A stretch of DNA of 64,000 nt, taken from the NCBI RefSeq assembly GCF_025147765.1, contig NZ_CP102265.1, positions 327,001-391,000 of the forward strand. The letters run 5' to 3'. This document shows, piece by piece, positions 59,335 to 64,000 of the stretch (positions are counted from its first letter, which is position 1; each line of letters begins with the position of its first letter). The DNA comes from Blautia obeum ATCC 29174 (GTDB taxonomy: Bacteria > Bacillota > Clostridia > Lachnospirales > Lachnospiraceae). Below the pieces are notes generated by a model that had not been told where the DNA came from, ran no database searches, and worked only from the letters and a program-made list of their open reading frames with translations. The position numbers were made by a program, and so were the translations under genes.

Positions 59335-59508
59335 ATGGGCTGCAAGAAAGGAAAATGCCACCGACAGGCATTGCTCGCACAGTTCTGTTATGAGCATCAG
59401 AAACTTGAATGCTGCATGCGAAAAATTCGTAAAAATGCGGAAGAACTATGTAAAATACTGGATTCCATGCCACCGAAAAAAGAAAAGGAAAAGGAGAATA
59501 AAAAATAA
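59335..59508 (+). CDS. Small Cys-rich hypothetical protein
   Basis: 57 residues with six Cys in the first 39 (MGCKKGKC, FCYEHQKLECCMRKI, ELCKI) and a Lys/Glu tail. The spacing suggests a metal-binding knuckle. ATG 59335 has AGGAG 10 bases ahead. A second frame (59255-59512) overlaps it but has no ribosome site and no cysteine order. I do not recognise the family; it may share a transcript with trmB. Confidence 0.6.
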   Translation: MGCKKGKCHRQALLAQFCYEHQKLECCMRKIRKNAEELCKILDSMPPKKEKEKENKK

Positions 59509-59531
59509 TTAAAAAAATTATAAATTTTTTC

Positions 59532-59560
59532 TTGACTTTTAGTCTAGGGTTTCATATAAT
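59532..59560 (+). promoter_or_regulatory. Promoter of tRNA-Lys
   Basis: TTGACT (59532-59537), exactly 17 bases, TATAAT (59555-59560), 47 bases before the tRNA. It may also serve the pel-like operon by read-through. Confidence 0.8.
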
Positions 59561-59606
59561 AGTTTTTGCGTTGAGAAAATAGCCAATGCAAAATTTTATA
59601 AAATAT

Positions 59607-59679
59607 GCGCTTTTAGCTCAGTTGGTAGAGCACCTGACTCTTAATCAGGGTGTCCAGGGTTCGAGCCCCTGAAGGCGCA
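59607..59679 (+). tRNA. tRNA-Lys (anticodon CTT)
   Basis: 73 nt. The acceptor GCGCTTT pairs with AAGGCGC, with TAGCTCAGTTGGTAGAGCA as the D arm. The anticodon stem CCTGA/TCAGG carries loop CTCTTAA (CTT at positions 34-36), and GGTTCGAGCC is the T arm. The discriminator is A; CCA is not encoded. It is a lone tRNA with its own promoter and a terminator behind it. Confidence 0.97.
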
Positions 59680-59683
59680 CTAA

Positions 59684-59732
59684 GGACACTGTTTTTGCGG
59701 ACATTGCGATTGCCGCGGGGACGGTGTTTTTT
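59684..59732 (+). terminator. Terminator after tRNA-Lys
   Basis: ACAC..GCGG / CCGC..GGTGT stem and a six-T tail. The next gene starts 47 bases later, so part of the operon transcript may come from read-through. Confidence 0.7.
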
Positions 59733-59778
59733 GTTCTTGAAAATAATAAAACAAAGTATTTGTAAAGGCAGGCAATAC

Positions 59779-61896
59779 ATGAGGACTCTACTGGTTGGAA
59801 ATACGGGGTATATTACAAATAGATTTGTTGAGGAAGCATTTCCGGAAAGCCTGGTAATGGTAATGGGAGATACCAATATCAGGAAAAATCGTAAGAAAAA
59901 TCTGTTTGTGCGTCCGTTTGTGAAAAATGAAAAAGAACTGGAAGATATTTTCATTACATATGATTTTGAACAGATCATTTATTTCTCCAATTATCTGACA
60001 TTCCATGGAGAAACACGTGGAGAAGCTGAGATGCTTCGTAAAATACTGCAGTTGTGCAGAGGAAAAAGAAATATGCGTATTGTATATCTGACAGGTCCTG
60101 AACGCTTGTATGATGTTCCGACAGGAAAAACACTGTTGGTTTCCGAAATGGAAAATCTGTGCAGAGAATACGCAAAACTTTATAAGATCACTGTAAAAAT
60201 AATTCGGTCTCCTTATTTATATTCAGAACAGTATGAGAAAGATTTCCTGAATACGGTTTTCCGTGAAATTTCAACAGAGCAGAAAATAACCTTTCAGGAA
60301 GATGAGTCACAGAGAATGTTTTTCATGTCAATGCAGGATCTGGCAGAACTTATGTATAAAATTTTTGATAACTGGGATGAGGATGAAGAAATTCTCAATA
60401 TAGCGGATGGGTTTGATCATTGCTTTAAGGATCTGGGAGATAAACTGACAGAATTGTGTCCTCATCTTAAGGTTTCATATGCACGATACAGCATAATGGA
60501 AAATATGTTAAAGGATGACAAAATAATCCGCTATAAATACGGCTGGTTTCCTAAAATCTCAATATTGGAAGAGATTCCGGAGCTTTACGAACATTATCAG
60601 GAAAGAAATAATATAAAGGCAGGCCGACTGGATAGTTTAAAACATATTTTGTCAAAATATAAAACAGTTGTGAGAGCTGCGGAGTTTGCGGCATTTTTTA
60701 TTTTGTTTGAATTGCTGAATGGAATAGCCGGAAATCAGGCACAGTTTAAAATGATCGATCTTCGTCTGATTTTTGTTATGTTGTTTGGCAGTACGTATGG
60801 GATCAATTATGGAATTGCAGCGGCAGCGGCAGAAAGCTTATCACTTATACGTGCGTTTGAAGCAGAAGGAAGCAGCTGGTATGTACTGTTCTATGAACCT
60901 TCAAACTGGATTCCATTTATCTTTTATTTTGCGGTTGGAGCGATCTGCGGTTATATCCGGATGAAAAATAAGGATAATGTACAATTTATTAAAGAAGAAA
61001 ATAATTTGCTTCAGGAGAAATTTCTTTTTACCCGTGAAATGTATCAGGAAACCATAGAGGATAAAAACCTGTATAAAAAACAAATACTTGGAAGTAAAGA
61101 CAGCTTTGGAAAGATTTTTGATATCACAAGAAAACTGGATGTGATCCAGCCGCAGGAACTATATATTGAAACGATCCGTGTTCTGGAAGATGTTTTGGAA
61201 AATAAAACCTTTGGACTTTACACATTGAATCGGGAAAATGGTTATGGACGTCTGGAGACAGCATCCGCACAGGTGCAGGGAAATTATCCGAATTCGATAA
61301 AACTGAGTGAGTATTCAGCTGCAATGGAAGAACTGGAAAATGGAAATGTGTGGGCAAACCGGGAATTCCTGGAAAAATATCCTATGTATATGGCGGGAGT
61401 CCGGAAAAACGGAGAGCTCGTAATGCTGATCTGTATTCAGCAGGTCAGTCGCGAGCAGATGTCATTGTATTTCCTGAATCTTTTCAAGATTCTTTCCGGC
61501 CTGGTGGAAACGTCTCTTCTGCGTGCATTGGAATATCAGAAAGCAGTGGAATATCGACAGTATGTGAAAGGAACGCATATATTAAAAACAGAATATTTTG
61601 AAGAGCGGTTGAAAGTACAGCATGATATGCGGGAACAGAAGCTGGCATCTTACGTATTGCTGAAAGTTGAATATTCGGAAATGTCACTGAAGGAAGCAGA
61701 TGAGATTCTGCGCTCCAAGGTGAGAGAAAATGATGTCTGGGGAATCTCGGAAAGCAAGGAATTATATCTGATGCTGGTTCAGACGGATAAAGAAGCTCTT
61801 CCGATCATCCTTGCAAGGCTGAAGCAGGCCGGGCTTGTGTGCAGACAGATAGACGAAGAGCTTACAGGCAATAACAGAACAGGAGAAAACAAATGA
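59779..61896 (+). CDS. pelD: PelD-like c-di-GMP receptor fused to an SDR domain
   Basis: 705 residues. Residues 1-290 look like a short-chain dehydrogenase/epimerase (RTLLVGNTGYITNRFVEEAF; IVYLTGPERLYDV; a degenerate nucleotide loop). Then come four membrane helices (about 300-395), a coiled linker, a GAF-like domain (about 455-590) and a C-terminal GGDEF fold. In the last, GGDEF is lost but the I-site R649-E-N-D652 is kept exactly five residues before the lost motif (ESKEL). TM-GAF-degenerate GGDEF is the PelD architecture, which binds c-di-GMP to switch on Pel polysaccharide synthesis. ATG 59779 is chosen; the frame runs back into the tRNA. Overlaps pelE by four bases. Confidence 0.8.
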   Translation: MRTLLVGNTGYITNRFVEEAFPESLVMVMGDTNIRKNRKKNLFVRPFVKNEKELEDIFITYDFEQIIYFSNYLTFHGETRGEAEMLRKILQLCRGKRNMRIVYLTGPERLYDVPTGKTLLVSEMENLCREYAKLYKITVKIIRSPYLYSEQYEKDFLNTVFREISTEQKITFQEDESQRMFFMSMQDLAELMYKIFDNWDEDEEILNIADGFDHCFKDLGDKLTELCPHLKVSYARYSIMENMLKDDKIIRYKYGWFPKISILEEIPELYEHYQERNNIKAGRLDSLKHILSKYKTVVRAAEFAAFFILFELLNGIAGNQAQFKMIDLRLIFVMLFGSTYGINYGIAAAAAESLSLIRAFEAEGSSWYVLFYEPSNWIPFIFYFAVGAICGYIRMKNKDNVQFIKEENNLLQEKFLFTREMYQETIEDKNLYKKQILGSKDSFGKIFDITRKLDVIQPQELYIETIRVLEDVLENKTFGLYTLNRENGYGRLETASAQVQGNYPNSIKLSEYSAAMEELENGNVWANREFLEKYPMYMAGVRKNGELVMLICIQQVSREQMSLYFLNLFKILSGLVETSLLRALEYQKAVEYRQYVKGTHILKTEYFEERLKVQHDMREQKLASYVLLKVEYSEMSLKEADEILRSKVRENDVWGISESKELYLMLVQTDKEALPIILARLKQAGLVCRQIDEELTGNNRTGENK

Positions 61897-62789
61897 TCCG
61901 GACAGTAAGTGGAATCGTGCTGCTCATCCTGCATCTGACGGTTTGTATTCTTATATGGGCAGGAATCAGAAGTGGTATGCTTAAAGTAAAAAAATACCTG
62001 ATAATACCTGTGATTTTTGTACCTGTATGGGGAGCTTTAAGCATGTTGATCCTCCATCTTCAGGTTTTTAGCAAAGCTGAAAACAGCAGAAAAATAGGTA
62101 TAGAAAAGCTTCAGGTCAATGAAGAGATATACAAAAATAACTTCAGGTTAAGGGAAGAAAATGATCATGATATTGTTCCCCTGGAGGAAGCACTTCTGAT
62201 CAATGATCCGGAAAAACGCAGAAAGCTGATCATGGATATTCTGAATGATGATCCTTCAAAATATATCGAACTTCTGGAGAAGGCCCGGATGAATGAGGAT
62301 GTGGAGGTTGTTCATTATGCGATCACTGCCATGGTAGAACTGTCTAAGGATTATGACAGCAAACTGCAGACTTTTGAACGCACATATGCAGCTGCACCGG
62401 AGGATCCGGTTGTACTGGATGAGTATTGTGATTTTATGGAAGAATATCTGCAGCAGGGATTGCTTGAAAAACAGGTGGAACATATGCAGAGAAATCAGTA
62501 CACACAGCTTCTTCAGAAGAAGATCAAAACAGATATGAATTTCCACAGCTGTTTGTGTCTGGCAGACAATTTAATGAAGCTTAAAGATTACTCAGGAGCT
62601 CAGCAGATTCTGGATGTTATAGATAAAAAATGGCACAGAAGAGAAGAATACTGGGTGAGAAAAATCCAGTTATTTGCAGAGCAGAAAAATGGCAGGGCAA
62701 TTCAGGCAGCTCTGAAACAGATGAAAGAGGAGCATATTTATTTGTCTTCAAAGAGTAAGGAGGTTCTGGCTTTTTGGTTAGATTCATAA
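61893..62789 (+). CDS. pelE: PelE-like membrane/TPR protein
   Basis: 298 residues: two N-terminal membrane helices (about 5-25 and 32-53), then an alpha-helical repeat region of TPR type (about 90-290). Helix-loop pairs include ALLINDPEKRRKLIMDIL and LADNLMKLKDYSGAQQILDV. PelE has this layout and contacts PelD. Assignment rests on layout and operon position more than on individual residues. Confidence 0.75.
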   Translation: MIRTVSGIVLLILHLTVCILIWAGIRSGMLKVKKYLIIPVIFVPVWGALSMLILHLQVFSKAENSRKIGIEKLQVNEEIYKNNFRLREENDHDIVPLEEALLINDPEKRRKLIMDILNDDPSKYIELLEKARMNEDVEVVHYAITAMVELSKDYDSKLQTFERTYAAAPEDPVVLDEYCDFMEEYLQQGLLEKQVEHMQRNQYTQLLQKKIKTDMNFHSCLCLADNLMKLKDYSGAQQILDVIDKKWHRREEYWVRKIQLFAEQKNGRAIQAALKQMKEEHIYLSSKSKEVLAFWLDS

Positions 62790-64000
62790 AGAAGATCAGG
62801 AATTTTCAGTTTAAGGGGATCTTGATGATCCTGGGCTGTTTTATACTGATCGCAGCTGTGCTTTTTGCAGAAAGATCTGGGGTTCAATACCAGGAAAAAA
62901 AGAGACAGATTTCTTATATAGATAAGGATAAAATCATAACAGAAAAAGAGGCGGCAGATTCATTAAAAAAGACATGTCTGGTTTTGCGTGACAGCAGCCA
63001 GGAAGAGAGTGAACAAGCCTGGATAGAGTTTCAGCGTATTTTTATGGATATGCGTGTTGGAACGGATGTGATTGATGTACAAAAGGATACAATTCCCGAT
63101 CTGGACGCCTATGAGATAGTTGTGCTTCTGCTCAGTGATCTTGATCCATTAAAAGAGAAGGTTCTGGATATCTGTGAATGGGTAGAAGATGGTGGAAGTG
63201 CAATGTTTGCACTGACACTGCAGAAGAATACATATGTGTCTCTGATAGAGCAAAAGCTTGGAATTATCTCATCCGGTTATGAGAATACAGAGGTGGATAG
63301 CATCTATTTTGATAAGGATTTTTTGATCGGTGGCGGACAGGCTTATACGATCATGGATCCATATGACTCCGCATGGGAAGTGGAACTTGCGGAAACCGCA
63401 AGGGTTTATGCCAGAGTTGGAGATCAGAGTGGAACACCAGTAATCTGGGAAGAGGATTATGGCAAAGGCAGATTTGTAGTTGATAATTTTGGATTATATG
63501 AAAAAGCGGTCAGAGGCTTTTATGCTGCTTCTTATAGTCTGCTTACGGATGCGGGAGTTTATCCTGTGATCAATGGCTCTGTGTTTTATTTGGATGATTT
63601 TCCTTCCCCAGTACCGGGAGGAGATGGTACCTATGTCAGACGTGACTATAATACTAATATTGCAGATTTTTATTCCAATATCTGGTGGCCGGATATGATG
63701 TCACTTGCAGCAGAGCATGGCGTCAGATATACGGGTGTGATGATCGAAAACTATGAAGATGAGACAGATGGAAAAATCAAAAAGCAGACAGACACACAGA
63801 GATTTCAGTACTTTGGAAATATGATCCTGCATCAGGGTGGAGAACTGGGCTACCATGGGTATAACCACCAGCCATTAAGTCTGTCAAATGTGGATTATGG
63901 AGATGTTCTTCCATATAAGACGTGGATAAGTATGAAAGCAATACAGGATGCATTTGGTGAACTGATCCGTTTTGGAAAAGAGATGTTTCCCGGAACAGAG
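62774..64000 (+). CDS. DUF2194 / PelA deacetylase-like protein, cut by right edge
   Basis: 409 codons visible, no stop before the edge. TTG 62774 has AAGGAGG 10 bases upstream and overlaps the end of pelE; a second possibility is ATG 62825 after AAGGGG. A basic start and one membrane helix (about 18-36) are followed by an extracytoplasmic domain. FYLDDFPSPVP (about 275) and GYHGYNH (about 358) resemble the metal Asp and HxxxH motifs of CE4 polysaccharide deacetylases. In Gram-positive pel clusters a DUF2194/deacetylase gene follows pelE; pelF and pelG would be expected next, outside the window. Confidence 0.75.
   Translation, partial: MVRFIKKIRNFQFKGILMILGCFILIAAVLFAERSGVQYQEKKRQISYIDKDKIITEKEAADSLKKTCLVLRDSSQEESEQAWIEFQRIFMDMRVGTDVIDVQKDTIPDLDAYEIVVLLLSDLDPLKEKVLDICEWVEDGGSAMFALTLQKNTYVSLIEQKLGIISSGYENTEVDSIYFDKDFLIGGGQAYTIMDPYDSAWEVELAETARVYARVGDQSGTPVIWEEDYGKGRFVVDNFGLYEKAVRGFYAASYSLLTDAGVYPVINGSVFYLDDFPSPVPGGDGTYVRRDYNTNIADFYSNIWWPDMMSLAAEHGVRYTGVMIENYEDETDGKIKKQTDTQRFQYFGNMILHQGGELGYHGYNHQPLSLSNVDYGDVLPYKTWISMKAIQDAFGELIRFGKEMFPGTE

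Noticed and set aside
59255..59512. 85-codon frame after trmB overlapping the Cys-rich gene
   Set aside because: No ribosome site; the overlapping frame has a good one and an ordered Cys pattern.
59650..59778. Upstream extension of the PelD-like gene
   Set aside because: It would translate the tRNA-Lys and its terminator; ATG 59779 begins the SDR domain.

Overview
The window reads as a chromosome segment from an anaerobic gut-type Clostridium relative, most likely a Lachnospiraceae member (Blautia/Dorea/Ruminococcus-like). The basis is gene content: a GlgC/GlgD pair, an A/V-type ATPase operon, duplicated reverse rubrerythrins around a PerR-like regulator, Firmicutes-type secE-nusG-rplK-rplA order, a T-box-like leader before metG, and AT-rich intergenic DNA with clear sigma-A promoters. 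This is inference; no 16S gene is present.

Layout. 0-3.5 kb: a DUF308 membrane protein, a histidine kinase stump, and a large c-di-GMP protein (7TM, HD-GYP, GGDEF and a degenerate GGDEF) whose N-terminus is frameshifted. 3.5-9.1 kb: glgD/glgC, then a polyprenyl-phosphate sugar transferase and a polysaccharide-export ABC pair. 9.3-11.6 kb: rpmG, secE, nusG, rplK, rplA, with two hairpins resembling L1 autoregulation sites. 11.6-12.1 kb: non-coding palindromic DNA. 12.1-19.3 kb: a D,D-carboxypeptidase, an HD hydrolase, an HTH regulator divergent from an atypical Ser/Thr kinase with a zinc-ribbon/beta-helix partner, and a secreted Ig-like protein. 19.4-25.8 kb: HD hydrolase, rubrerythrin/PerR/rubrerythrin, a two-component system and a FeoA-like protein. 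26-32 kb: metG, moaC-moaA-mogA-MOSC and tatD. 32-38.3 kb: CapA-like protein with a Ser/Asp tail, MarR regulator, DUF885 protein, thioredoxin-reductase-like protein and NlpC/P60 hydrolase.

38.3-48.8 kb is an accessory catabolic island. It holds a FadR-type repressor, a DHDPS-family aldolase/lyase, a solute-binding-protein homologue without signal peptide, two type III CoA-transferases, a MaoC hydratase, a ribose-type ABC importer and a metallo-beta-lactamase-fold hydrolase. It is bounded by 61-bp direct repeats (three mismatches) that each begin at the stop codon of the preceding gene, and its divergent promoter region carries four copies of one 13-bp operator. It looks like an undescribed CoA-dependent pathway for an imported sugar acid or similar compound. 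A 100-bp cluster of four perfect DnaA boxes and one near-match lies just beyond its right end.

49.2-57.8 kb: nine-gene V-type ATPase operon on the minus strand. 57.9-58.4 kb: YfhO-type pseudogene. 58.6-59.7 kb: trmB, a small Cys-rich protein and tRNA-Lys. 59.8 kb to the right edge: the start of a Gram-positive Pel-like exopolysaccharide operon, namely an SDR-PelD fusion that keeps the c-di-GMP I-site but has lost GGDEF, PelE, and a DUF2194 deacetylase-like protein cut by the window edge. The c-di-GMP enzyme at the left and the PelD receptor at the right suggest that this genome uses c-di-GMP to control a surface polysaccharide.
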